From: Paractinoplanes maris
GTDB taxonomy: Bacteria > Actinomycetota > Actinomycetes > Mycobacteriales > Micromonosporaceae
NCBI RefSeq assembly: GCF_023544465.1
Contig: NZ_JALPVL010000002.1
Span: forward strand, 682,001-746,000
Direction of reading: 5' to 3'
Length of the DNA stretch: 64,000 bases
Shown here: one piece after another, positions 17,796 to 25,599 of the stretch
Layout: the number at the start of each line of letters is the position of its first letter
Numbering within the stretch: the stretch's first letter is position 1
Translations under genes and position numbers: made by a program
Notes under the pieces: model-generated
Database searches by the model: none
Told to the model about the DNA's origin: nothing
Seen by the model: the letters and a program-made list of their open reading frames with translations, nothing else

Positions 17796-18069
17796 GATCC
17801 GTTGTGGACGGACGGTGATCAACCGCCCTCGACATATCGACGTTGGCCACCAGGCTAACCCCTGTCCACAAGCCGTAGGGGGCGTGCCGTGAGCGACCGA
17901 TTACTCTTCCATGACGTTGCCGACCGTAGCGAAAGACGTCAAGCGGCGGTAGCTCGAAAATCGGAGGCTGTGGATAACTCCGGGTTGTCCACAGGGCATC
18001 CCGCGGCGTGACCGGAGCCCATACGATGGGCCCGCACAAGGACAGACGCGTTCTGAAGGGCGGTGTGTC
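17796..18069. promoter_or_regulatory. Divergent T7SS promoter region with four DnaA-box-like sites
   Basis: 274 nt between the WXG100 pair and eccE. Sites fitting YYRTCCACA are at 17803-17811 (complement), 17862-17870 (CTGTCCACA), 17969-17977 (complement, TTATCCACA) and 17985-17993 (TTGTCCACA). The last two are only 7 nt apart and face each other. Confidence 0.55.
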
Positions 18070-19923
18070 GTGACGGTTGACGTGGCTCGTGACCGGGATT
18101 ACCGCGACCTGTCCGGTCCGGCCAAGCCGTCACCCAAGGTCAGCACCGGCCCGCTCCGACGTGGACGACTGTTCGGCCTGCGCGCCTCTCAGCTGGTCGC
18201 CACCCAGGTCGCCGCGGTGGCGGTGGCGCTGGGCGCGATCAACGGTCCGATCGGTCTCGTCGCCGGCGGTGCGCTCGCCCTGGCGATCCTGGCCCTCACC
18301 TGGCTGCGACTGCGGGGCCGCTGGGCGTTCGAGTGGCTGGGGGTCGGCCTGCGATTCGGCGGCCGGCGCCATGCCGCTCCGGTCGGCGGCGACCCGACGG
18401 CGCTGCTGCGGTTCCTGGCCCCCGGCGCGCGCGTCGAGCAGACCGACCTGGCCGGCGATCCGGCCGCGGTCGTCGTCGACGGTCACGGCCTCACCGCGGT
18501 GCTCGAGCTGGGTGACCCGGCGGGCCTGCTGGCCGAGGACACCCCGGCCCTTCCCGCGCCGGCGAGCCTGCTGCCGTCGGCCGAGGCCGAGGTGCCCCCG
18601 GTGCTGATCCAGTTGTTGCTGACCGGAGCGCCGGCTCCAGCGTTGCGGGCCGGGGCCGGCACCCCGGCCAACTCCTACCGTCAGCTCACCGAGGGCCGCC
18701 TGCTCGGGCACAGCCGCGCACTGCTCGCGGTGCGGGTGCTGCGGGCCGAGGGCTGGTCCGAGCAGGAGCTGCAGCGCGCGCTGTCCGGCCTGGTGCGAAA
18801 GCTGGTGCGCCGGCTGTCCGCCGTGCCGGCCCGGCCGCTGGGCGAGGCGGCTGCGCTGCGGGTCATCGCCGAGCTGGCGCACGACGACGGCGTCGGCTCG
18901 GCCCAGGAGTCCTGGCCCGGGGTCCGGGTCGGGGGCTTGGCGCAGACCACGTTCCGGCTGCGGCGCCCGCCCGACCTACAGGTCGAGACGTCCCGGCGAC
19001 TGGTGTCCCGCATGCTGACGCTCCCGGCCGCCGCGACAACGGTGTCGCTGACCGCGGGCCCGCAGGCGGCGCACGGGCCCACGCCGATGGATGTCACCGT
19101 CCGCCTGGCCGCGCCCGACCCTGGCACCCTGGGCGTCGCCTCGCAGGCGCTACGAAAGCTGCTGGCCGGCGAGCACGCCGGGGCCCAACGTCTCGACGGC
19201 GAGCATGTCCAGGGGCTGTTCGCGACGCTTCCGCTGGGTGGACGGCCTTCGGCCATCCCTGGGCTGGCTCTCGACGGCGTTCAACCGGCCGAGCAGTTGG
19301 AGGGCTTGCACCTTCAGGTCGGCACGTCCGGCCTGATGCTGGGACGCAACCGCCACGGCAGCCCCGTGGTGACCCGGTTGTTCCGGCCGGAGCAGACCCG
19401 GGCTCTCGTGGTGGGCGGCGTCCGCTGCGCGCAGCTCGTCGCGTTGCGGGCCATGGCCCTAGGGGCGCGAGTGGTCGTGCAGACGGCGCGGCCCCGGGCG
19501 TGGGAGCCGTTCGTCCGCGGAGCGGCCGTTCCCGGCGAGTCGATCGCCGTGGTGCCGCCGGGCCGGCCCATCGAGATAGCCCCCGGCTCGGCCCTGCACC
19601 CCCTGTTGATCGTGGTCGACATCGGCCCGGTGGGTGCCGACAACCGTCCCGGAGACGGCTGGCAGGCGACGCTGGTGGTTCGCGACGAGTTCGCCGCGGT
19701 CGACGTCGACGTGGCATCCCGCGCCGATCTGCTCATCCTCCAGCCCCTGCGCCCCGAGGAGGCCACCCTCATCGGCGGCGCTCTCGGCCTGGGTGAGGTG
19801 GCTCAGTGGATGACCAAAATCCGCCCCGACATGGTGGGAGTGGTCAACCGTCGCGCGGTCCGCTGGGCGGCCCTGGCGCACACCCCGATCGAGACTCAGC
19901 TGATCGGCCCACCCGGCCGCTGA
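18070..19923 (+). CDS. eccE: Type VII secretion protein EccE
   Basis: 617 residues from a GTG with ribosome site AAGGGCGG. Two adjacent membrane helices near the N-terminus (~39-77, VATQVAAVAVALGAINGPIG then LVAGGALALAILALTW) followed by a large cytosolic domain match EccE, the peripheral subunit of the ESX inner-membrane complex. The RxLLGHSRA and LMLGRNRHGSPV segments fit the family. No eccB, eccC, eccD or mycP is in the window, so this is a separated EccE, divergent from two WXG100 genes. Confidence 0.88.
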   Translation: MTVDVARDRDYRDLSGPAKPSPKVSTGPLRRGRLFGLRASQLVATQVAAVAVALGAINGPIGLVAGGALALAILALTWLRLRGRWAFEWLGVGLRFGGRRHAAPVGGDPTALLRFLAPGARVEQTDLAGDPAAVVVDGHGLTAVLELGDPAGLLAEDTPALPAPASLLPSAEAEVPPVLIQLLLTGAPAPALRAGAGTPANSYRQLTEGRLLGHSRALLAVRVLRAEGWSEQELQRALSGLVRKLVRRLSAVPARPLGEAAALRVIAELAHDDGVGSAQESWPGVRVGGLAQTTFRLRRPPDLQVETSRRLVSRMLTLPAAATTVSLTAGPQAAHGPTPMDVTVRLAAPDPGTLGVASQALRKLLAGEHAGAQRLDGEHVQGLFATLPLGGRPSAIPGLALDGVQPAEQLEGLHLQVGTSGLMLGRNRHGSPVVTRLFRPEQTRALVVGGVRCAQLVALRAMALGARVVVQTARPRAWEPFVRGAAVPGESIAVVPPGRPIEIAPGSALHPLLIVVDIGPVGADNRPGDGWQATLVVRDEFAAVDVDVASRADLLILQPLRPEEATLIGGALGLGEVAQWMTKIRPDMVGVVNRRAVRWAALAHTPIETQLIGPPGR

Positions 19924-20476
19924 CGGCGCCGGCCAGCACACGGGCAAACCCGGCGATCGCACCCGGGCGGGGTTGCGCAGCACCCGGGCGAGGCTGGGCA
20001 GCGAAGGGGCGGGATTGGGCAGCACGCGGGCGGGATTGCGCGGCGCAGCGGCGGGGTTAGGCAGCGCAAGGGCGGGATTGGGCAGCACGCGAGCGGGATT
20101 GCGCGGCGCAGCGGCGGGGTTAGGAAGCACACGCGGGCGGGGTTGGCAGCACGCGGGCGGGGTTGGCAGCACGCGGGCGGGGTCGCGCGGCGCAGCGGCG
20201 GCGTTAGGCAGCGCACGCGGGCGCGTTAGGCAGTGCACGCGGGCGGCGTTGGCCAGCGCAGGGGCGGGGTTAGGCAGCACACCCGGGCGGGGTTGGACAA
20301 CGCCGGGGCGAGGTTTGGCAGCACGCAGGGCGGCACCGGCCAGCGCATGGGCGTGGGAAGACGGAGCGGGCGCCGGCGGGCCCGGCTGGGCATCGCGGCG
20401 GCTTCCGGCAACGACATTGACAAGATCAGAGAGTGTCGCGGCTGGGAGTTGCGTGATCGTGGCACCATTCGTGGCC
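19924..20476. other. Repeat-filled intergenic region
   Basis: 553 nt, of which about 400 are the minisatellite at 19959-20357. The remaining 20358-20476 contains a TTGACA at 20417-20422 that could be a -35 element for the holin-like gene, without a clear -10. No gene is supported. Confidence 0.6.
19959..20357 (+). repeat. Degenerate minisatellite, ~21-bp unit, about 18 copies
   Basis: Head-to-tail variants of GCACGCGGGCGGGGTTGGCA, 20-23 nt each, running from 36 nt after the eccE stop. Several runs alternate two unit types (GCACGCGGGCGGGATTGCGCG and GCGCAGCGGCGGGGTTAGGCA minus one base), suggesting duplication of longer blocks. Because most units are 21 nt, one frame stays open through the tract and into the next gene. 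Confidence 0.85.
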
Positions 20477-20857
20477 ATGGGCCTCATCATCCGGCTTCTG
20501 ATCACCGCGTTCTCGCTGTGGCTGGCCACCGTGCTGATCGACGGGATCGAGCTGACCACCGACTCCGTGTCGGAGCAGATCATCACCCTGCTGATCGTCG
20601 CGGTGATCTTCGGCGTGATCAATGCGATTCTGCGACCGATCATCAAGGTTGTGGGGTGCGGGTTCTACGTGCTCACGCTCGGCTTGATCGCGCTCGTCGT
20701 CAACGGCGCCCTCTTCCTGCTCACCAGCTGGGTGGCCGGCAAGTTCGACTTGCCATTCCACGTCGACGACTTCTGGCCCAGCGCGGTGCTCGGTGCCCTG
20801 CTCGTCGGCGTCGTCAGCTGGGTGCTCAACATGCTCGTCCCCGACGGCGACGACTGA
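20477..20857 (+). CDS. Phage holin family (PF04020-type) small membrane protein
   Basis: 126 residues from the ATG at 20477. Four hydrophobic helices (starting LIIRLLITAFSLWLATVL, then IITLLIVAVIFGVINAIL, YVLTLGLIALVVNGALFLL and VLGALLVGVVSWVLNML) match the four-helix actinobacterial 'phage holin' membrane family, which is widespread in chromosomes and not proof of phage. The frame is open upstream through the repeat tract, but that part looks like repeat noise. Function unknown. Confidence 0.85.
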   Translation: MGLIIRLLITAFSLWLATVLIDGIELTTDSVSEQIITLLIVAVIFGVINAILRPIIKVVGCGFYVLTLGLIALVVNGALFLLTSWVAGKFDLPFHVDDFWPSAVLGALLVGVVSWVLNMLVPDGDD

Positions 20858-20858
20858 T

Positions 20859-20873
20859 TCAGGTACTACCTGA
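20859..20873 (+). terminator. Short palindrome after the holin-like gene
   Basis: TCAGGTA-C-TACCTGA, perfect 7-bp arms, starts 2 nt after the stop codon. The single-base centre means the loop would open several pairs; weak terminator or protein-binding site. Confidence 0.35.
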
Positions 20874-21033
20874 CCCGCTGCACACGACCCGCGGCCCGGC
20901 ACATTGAACTGCCGCGCCCGACCCGCGGCCCGGGACATAGTGCCGCCGCGCGCGACACGCGGATCGCGGGCTTTGCGGGGGCGGATTGGGAAAGGGCTGG
21001 CGGCGGGGGGATCTTGGGGTTTGACTCGGCGGC

Positions 21034-21483
21034 GTGGTGAACGACGACGGGTACACGCTGAGCTCCGACCGGGAGCGGATCGACCTTGAGCGGGTGCATC
21101 GGTGGCTGTCGACCGATGCCTACTGGGCCATGGGGCGGCCCCTCGAGCAGATGCGGGCCGCGCTGGCTGGGTCGGAGCCGTTCGGCGTTTATGACCGGGC
21201 CGGGGAGCAGGTGGCGATCGCTCGCGTCGTCACCGATGGGGCGGTCTTCGCCTATCTCTGCGACGTCTATGTCGATCCGGCGCACCGCGGCCGCGGTCTT
21301 GGCAGCCGGCTTGTGCAGCACCTTCGCGAACACTACGCCGCCCGCGGGCTGAATCGCTTCGTCCTGGTCACCCGGGACGCCCAAGCCGTGTACGCCCGGC
21401 ACGGCTTCACCGAGGTCGAGCCCGGCCGATGGATGGAGTGCGACCTGCGTGCCGTCCGGGCCGGCGTTGAAGCAGCGCCGTGA
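21034..21483 (+). CDS. GNAT family N-acetyltransferase
   Basis: 149 residues starting at one of two adjacent GTG codons (21034 or 21037). The acetyl-CoA site is DVYVDPAHRGRGLGSRLVQ (motif A), preceded by AYLCDVYV and followed by VLVTRDAQAVYARHGF (motif B), all in the usual order. It transfers an acetyl group from acetyl-CoA to an unknown amine. Stands alone, 51 nt before rarD. Confidence 0.9.
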   Translation: MVNDDGYTLSSDRERIDLERVHRWLSTDAYWAMGRPLEQMRAALAGSEPFGVYDRAGEQVAIARVVTDGAVFAYLCDVYVDPAHRGRGLGSRLVQHLREHYAARGLNRFVLVTRDAQAVYARHGFTEVEPGRWMECDLRAVRAGVEAAP

Positions 21484-21534
21484 AGTGAGCCATAGGCAAG
21501 GACCGGATCAGCCCGTGGCCCTTACGGTGGGGGC

Positions 21535-22476
21535 ATGAGCGACGAACGACGCGGATACTTGTACGGCCTCGCGGCGTACGTGTTGTGGGGTTTCTTCCCG
21601 ATCTATTTCAAGCACCTGCAGCCCGCGTCGCCGTTCGAGATCCTCGCCCACCGGGTCGTCTGGTCGGTCGTATTCGTCAGCCTGCTGCTCGCCGGGATGC
21701 GCAACTGGGCCTTCCTCAAACGTCTGGCCCGCCGGCCCAAGCTGCTCGCCGGCATCTCGCTGGCGGCGGTGCTCATCGCGGTCAACTGGGGCACGTACAT
21801 CTACGGCGTCAACTCGTCGCGGGTGGTCGAGACGGCGCTGGGCTACTTCATCACGCCGCTCGTGCTCGTGCTGCTCGGCGTGACCGTGCAGCGGGAGCAC
21901 CTCCGCGTCCTGCAGTGGGTCGCCGTCGGTGTCGGCACCATCGCGGTGGTTGTGCTGACCATCGACTACGGCCACCTGCCGTACATCGCTCTGTTGCTGG
22001 CCGCCAGCTTCGGCTCCTACAGCCTCGTGAAGAAGCGCATGTCGCTGCCACCGGCCGAGGGTCTCTTCGTCGAGTCGGCCGTGCTGGCGCTGCCCGCTCT
22101 GATCTTCGTCGGCTGGCTCACCACGTCCGGCGACGCCAAGTTCGGGAATGTCTCGGCGACCCACACCGTGCTCATGATCTTTTCGGGGCTGGCCACGGCA
22201 CTGCCGCTGCTGCTGTTCGCCTCCGCGGCCAACCGCGTGCCCATGGTCGGCATCGGCATCCTGCAGTACGTCGCCCCGATCCTGCAGCTTGCGGTCGGCC
22301 TGCTGATCTATCACGAGCCGATGCCGCCGGCCCGGCTGGCCGGTTTCGCCCTCGTGTGGGTCGCGCTGATCATCTTTACGGTCGACGCGCTGCGCCGGCG
22401 TCCGCGCCGGGAGAAGACGGCAGCCGGCCCGACGGCCGCCACCGTCGAACCGGCCACCACCCTGCCACCCCGCTGA
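21535..22476 (+). CDS. rarD: EamA family transporter RarD
   Basis: 313 residues with ten hydrophobic helices and two EamA repeats. RGYLYGLAAYVLWGFFPIYF at the N-terminus and EILAHRVVWS are characteristic of RarD. Linked historically to chloramphenicol tolerance in Gram-negatives; the natural substrate is unknown. Ribosome site GGTGGGGG before the ATG. Converges on the anti-sigma factor gene with a 15-nt gap. Confidence 0.92.
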   Translation: MSDERRGYLYGLAAYVLWGFFPIYFKHLQPASPFEILAHRVVWSVVFVSLLLAGMRNWAFLKRLARRPKLLAGISLAAVLIAVNWGTYIYGVNSSRVVETALGYFITPLVLVLLGVTVQREHLRVLQWVAVGVGTIAVVVLTIDYGHLPYIALLLAASFGSYSLVKKRMSLPPAEGLFVESAVLALPALIFVGWLTTSGDAKFGNVSATHTVLMIFSGLATALPLLLFASAANRVPMVGIGILQYVAPILQLAVGLLIYHEPMPPARLAGFALVWVALIIFTVDALRRRPRREKTAAGPTAATVEPATTLPPR

Positions 22477-22491
22477 CCCGGAATCAGAGGA

Positions 22492-23223
22492 TCAGGGGAC
22501 GTCGTAGGCGAGAAGCACCTTCCCGTCGAACTGCACCAGCTCGAGCCGGGACAGGCTGTCTCCGCCGAAGTGGGTGACGCCGGGCATCGTGAACTCCGCA
22601 CCGGGCGTCGCCTGCCACGAGCCGAGCTGTTCCTGCTGCTCGTCGGGACCGTAGGCGATCAACCGGAACGTGTAGGGACGCGTCGCCGCCTTGCTGTAGG
22701 AGCAGACCAGGTCGATTTTGGTGCCGCCCGGGGTGCTGGTCAGTCGCACCGAGGCCGAGACCGGGGACACGTTCTGCACCGCGGTCATCGCGATCGCGGG
22801 GCCGGCCGGCGGGGCAGCCGGGGCGGCGTTGTCGCGAGTCCAGGCGAACAATCCCACGCCGATGATGGCCACGAGCACGGCGGCGGCGGCGGTGCTCATG
22901 ACCCGTACGCTGAAGGCGCTCTTTTTCCGGACCCCCGCCTTGCGCCGTTTGGCGTCGGGCGCGAGCGTGGCCCACTCGCTGGTCGCCCAGTCCCGCAGCG
23001 AGGCCCCGGGGTGGCTCTGCCCACCGGTCAGGGTGGGGTCGAGGAGCTTGGCGAACTCCTTGGCGTCGAGCCGGGACAGCACGTCGGGCAGGGCCGAGAT
23101 GTCGGCGACCGCCTCCCGGCAGAACGAGCAGGTCGCCAGGTGACTTTCGTAGGCCGCCCGCTCGGCCGGCGACAAGGCGCCCAGCACATAGGCACCGTCG
23201 TCGTGCTCGTGCTCGCAGTGCAC
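22492..23223 (-). CDS. Zinc-finger anti-sigma factor (ZAS), orphan
   Basis: 243 residues from a GTG. The N-terminal cytosolic domain has the ZAS motif His28-x3-Cys32-x2-Cys35, one membrane helix follows (~108-129, STAAAAVLVAIIGVGLFAWT), and a ~110-residue extracytoplasmic domain senses the signal. Such proteins hold an ECF sigma factor at the membrane. The gene normally follows its sigma factor, but here the upstream gene is an IclR regulator, so no cognate sigma gene is present. Confidence 0.87.
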   Translation of the reverse strand: MHCEHEHDDGAYVLGALSPAERAAYESHLATCSFCREAVADISALPDVLSRLDAKEFAKLLDPTLTGGQSHPGASLRDWATSEWATLAPDAKRRKAGVRKKSAFSVRVMSTAAAAVLVAIIGVGLFAWTRDNAAPAAPPAGPAIAMTAVQNVSPVSASVRLTSTPGGTKIDLVCSYSKAATRPYTFRLIAYGPDEQQEQLGSWQATPGAEFTMPGVTHFGGDSLSRLELVQFDGKVLLAYDVP

Positions 23224-23323
23224 CCGTCACCACCCTCCGCTGATCTCCCGCTGCACCCTGTCTTACGGGAGACAGGAACGAGAGGTTCAACGGAGTCTTA
23301 GGTGCCCTTGTCAGACCGCCCCG

Positions 23324-23357
23324 GAAAGCAGGCAGCCACCGAAAGCAGGCAGCCACC
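23324..23357. repeat. 17-bp tandem duplication
   Basis: GAAAGCAGGCAGCCACC occurs twice back to back (23324-23340, 23341-23357), followed by a decayed third copy. It lies in the gap between the IclR gene end and the anti-sigma gene start. Confidence 0.85.
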
Positions 23358-23382
23358 GAAGGAGGCGGCCGCTGAAAGGCGA

Positions 23383-24180
23383 TCAGGCCGTCGCGGCCGA
23401 CTCGCCGGCCGACAGCGCCTCGGCGACATTGCGGGCGGCGGCGGTGAGTTTGGCCCGCACGACCCGGGCCGACGTGAGCATCTCGGCGGCGGGCAGCGCG
23501 CACGCCAGCACCAGCCGCCGCTCGATGTCGCGGTCGGCGATGACGAGCACCGAAGCGCACGCCAGCCCCTGCCGGAACTGGCCCATCTCGAGCTGCATGC
23601 CGCGCCGCTCCCCGGCCGCGAGGTCGGCCTCGAGCGTCTCGGGGGTGGTCAGCGTGGCCGGCGTGAACTGGCGCATGCCGTAGTCGCGCAGGTAACGCGC
23701 CCGCTGGTCGGGCGTGAGGGTCGCCAGCAGGCCTTTGCCGAGCGCGGTGGCATGACCGCCCTCGTCGAAGCCGGGCGACATGTCGTCGATGAACGGTGAG
23801 CGGGCTCCCTCGGCCGAAGCCGTCACCGCTATCCGGCCACCGACAAAACGGCCGAGGTAGTGGCTGTATCCGCTGTCGAGGGCGGCTCGCCGCAACGCCT
23901 CACCGACCGCGGGCGGGCCACGGAAGGCCGAGACCAGTTCCCGGTAGCGGTCCGCGATCTCCAGACCCACGATGTACGTCCCGTCCTCACGGCGGATCAC
24001 GTAGCCCTCGTAGGCCAGGGTGCGCACAAGGTGATAGGTCGTCGCGACGGTCAACTCGCACCGTCGCGCTATCTGCTTCACGGTGAGTCCGCGGGGCGCG
24101 CGGCCGACCGACTCGAGCACGCGCAGGGCGCGTGACACGCTCCGAATCAGGTCGGACGGCTCCGCCAGGGGGTCGCGCAC
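23383..24180 (-). CDS. IclR family transcriptional regulator
   Basis: 265 residues from a GTG. A winged-helix domain (~10-75, GLTVKQIARRCELTVATTYHLVRTL) is followed by the IclR effector domain (~85-255, with GHATALGKGLLA and ASVLVIADRD). Divergent from an MFS transporter gene with a 152-nt gap, suggesting it controls that transporter and itself. The ligand is unknown, usually a small organic acid or aromatic. Confidence 0.9.
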   Translation of the reverse strand: MRDPLAEPSDLIRSVSRALRVLESVGRAPRGLTVKQIARRCELTVATTYHLVRTLAYEGYVIRREDGTYIVGLEIADRYRELVSAFRGPPAVGEALRRAALDSGYSHYLGRFVGGRIAVTASAEGARSPFIDDMSPGFDEGGHATALGKGLLATLTPDQRARYLRDYGMRQFTPATLTTPETLEADLAAGERRGMQLEMGQFRQGLACASVLVIADRDIERRLVLACALPAAEMLTSARVVRAKLTAAARNVAEALSAGESAATA

Positions 24181-24332
24181 AGCTACCTCCGACGCCAGGG
24201 ACTTACACCATATGAATAATCTTCCTCCGAGGGAATGCCAAAAGCGTGTGGATCACGGTCGATTTACACGAGCCGTGTGGTCATTAGCACTCAGCGCGCT
24301 CGGATGCATTCTGTCCGCCTAGTCTGCGGGTG

Positions 24333-25517
24333 ATGGCCAAGCGCAAGATCCTTTCGGGACGGAGCGCGTCCACCAGCCCGTTCCAGGCGTCGGTGGGCGC
24401 GCTGACGACGACGATCGCGGTCAGCGTCCCGGTCTTCCTCGTCGGCGGGCTCGCCGTGCAGATCGGCGACGAGCTCGACTTTTCGCCGGCCGGCCTCGGG
24501 CTCGCGGTGTCGGCCTACTTCGGCGCCAGCGCGCTCGCCTCGCTCCCGGCCGGCTATCTGGTCGAACGCTTCGGGGCCACCCGGGTGTCCCGCGCCGGGA
24601 TCATCCTGTCCGTGGCTTCGTTGCTCGGCGTAGCCGCGTTCGCCAATACACTGTGGAGTCTCATTCTGATTCTGGCGCTCGGCGCCGGGGCCAACGCGAT
24701 GGGTCAGCTGGCGAGCAACACGGCCCTGTCCCGGCACGTACCGCCACGGCGACAGGGACTGTCGTTCGGCATCAAGCAGGCGGCCATCCCGGTCGCGACG
24801 CTGCTCTCCGGAGCCGCCGTTCCGGTGGTCGCGCTGACCTTGGGCTGGCGGTGGGCCTTCGTCTTCATGGCCGGACTGGCGGCGGGCGCGCTCCTGCTGG
24901 TGCCGGACGAACGCGAGACCGCCGCGAAACGGGCGAAGAGCACGGCGAAGCGGGCAACCGGGGCGCTGATCGTCATCGGCGTGGGCGCCACTCTCGCCTC
25001 CGGGTCGGCCAACGCGCTCGGCACTTTCCTCGTCGACTCAGCGGTAGCTCGCGGTATTTCGCCGGGTCCGGCCGGTCTGTCCCTTACGTTGGGTAGCGCG
25101 GTCTGTGTGACTTCCCGCGTGCTCGGCGGCTGGCTCGCCGACCGGTGGCCGGACCGCTCGATCACGATGATCTCGGGTCTGCTGCTGGCCGGAGCGCTCG
25201 GGCTGGGGCTGCTGGCCGCGCCCGGTAGCCTGCCGCTCGTCGCCGGGGTGGTGCTCGGCTTCGGGTTCGGCTGGGCCTGGCCCGGCCTGATGAACTTCGC
25301 GGTCGTCCGGCTGCACCCGCAGGCACCGGCGGCGGCCACCTCTATCACCCAGACCGGCGTGTATGCGGGGGGCTGCCTGGGCCCGCTCGGGCTGGGCACG
25401 CTGGCCACGACGACGAGCTACCCGACCATGTGGGTGGTCGCGGCGATCGCCATGCTGGGGGCCGCGGTGGCCATGCTGGCCGGGAGCCATCTCCTGCGGC
25501 GGCACGCCGGCTCGTGA
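24333..25517 (+). CDS. MFS transporter
   Basis: 394 residues from the ATG at 24333, with a GTG immediately before it as alternative. About twelve hydrophobic helices; PAGYLVERFGATRVSRAG after helix 2 is the MFS A-type loop, repeated as GGWLADRWPDRS in the second half. No ribosome site is evident, so the mRNA may be leaderless. Divergent from the IclR regulator. Substrate not predictable. Confidence 0.88.
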   Translation: MAKRKILSGRSASTSPFQASVGALTTTIAVSVPVFLVGGLAVQIGDELDFSPAGLGLAVSAYFGASALASLPAGYLVERFGATRVSRAGIILSVASLLGVAAFANTLWSLILILALGAGANAMGQLASNTALSRHVPPRRQGLSFGIKQAAIPVATLLSGAAVPVVALTLGWRWAFVFMAGLAAGALLLVPDERETAAKRAKSTAKRATGALIVIGVGATLASGSANALGTFLVDSAVARGISPGPAGLSLTLGSAVCVTSRVLGGWLADRWPDRSITMISGLLLAGALGLGLLAAPGSLPLVAGVVLGFGFGWAWPGLMNFAVVRLHPQAPAAATSITQTGVYAGGCLGPLGLGTLATTTSYPTMWVVAAIAMLGAAVAMLAGSHLLRRHAGS

Positions 25518-25526
25518 GCTTGTGCC

Positions 25527-25544
25527 AGATCAAGATTTTGATCT
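25527..25544 (+). terminator. AT-rich palindrome downstream of the MFS gene
   Basis: AGATCAA (25527-25533) pairs with TTGATCT (25538-25544) around GATT. It lies 9 nt after the MFS stop and 55 nt before the polyprenyl synthase start, and is strikingly AT-rich for this genome. Weak terminator or an operator for the following gene. Confidence 0.45.
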
Positions 25545-25599
25545 TGTCGGCGATACCCCTGGGGCCGTGCTCGTCCGACCCATGTGGCATCGTGAAAGC

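Noticed and set aside
19973-20476. In-frame N-terminal extension of the holin-like protein through the minisatellite
   Set aside because: Composed only of translated repeat; the ATG at 20477 begins directly before the first membrane helix as in the family. Kept only as an observation.
20477-20857. Prophage remnant suggested by the holin family name
   Set aside because: The four-helix family is common in actinobacterial chromosomes, and no other phage gene, integrase or att site is present.
20881-20960. Two similar ACCCGCGGCCCGG segments after the holin-like gene
   Set aside because: Only two imperfect copies of low-complexity GC-rich sequence; too weak to call a repeat element.
24284-24292. 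TTAGCACTC, one arm of the CIRCE/HrcA operator, between the IclR and MFS genes
   Set aside because: The expected second arm after nine bases (GAGTGCTAA) is not there; only 4 of 9 positions match, and neither gene is a chaperone.
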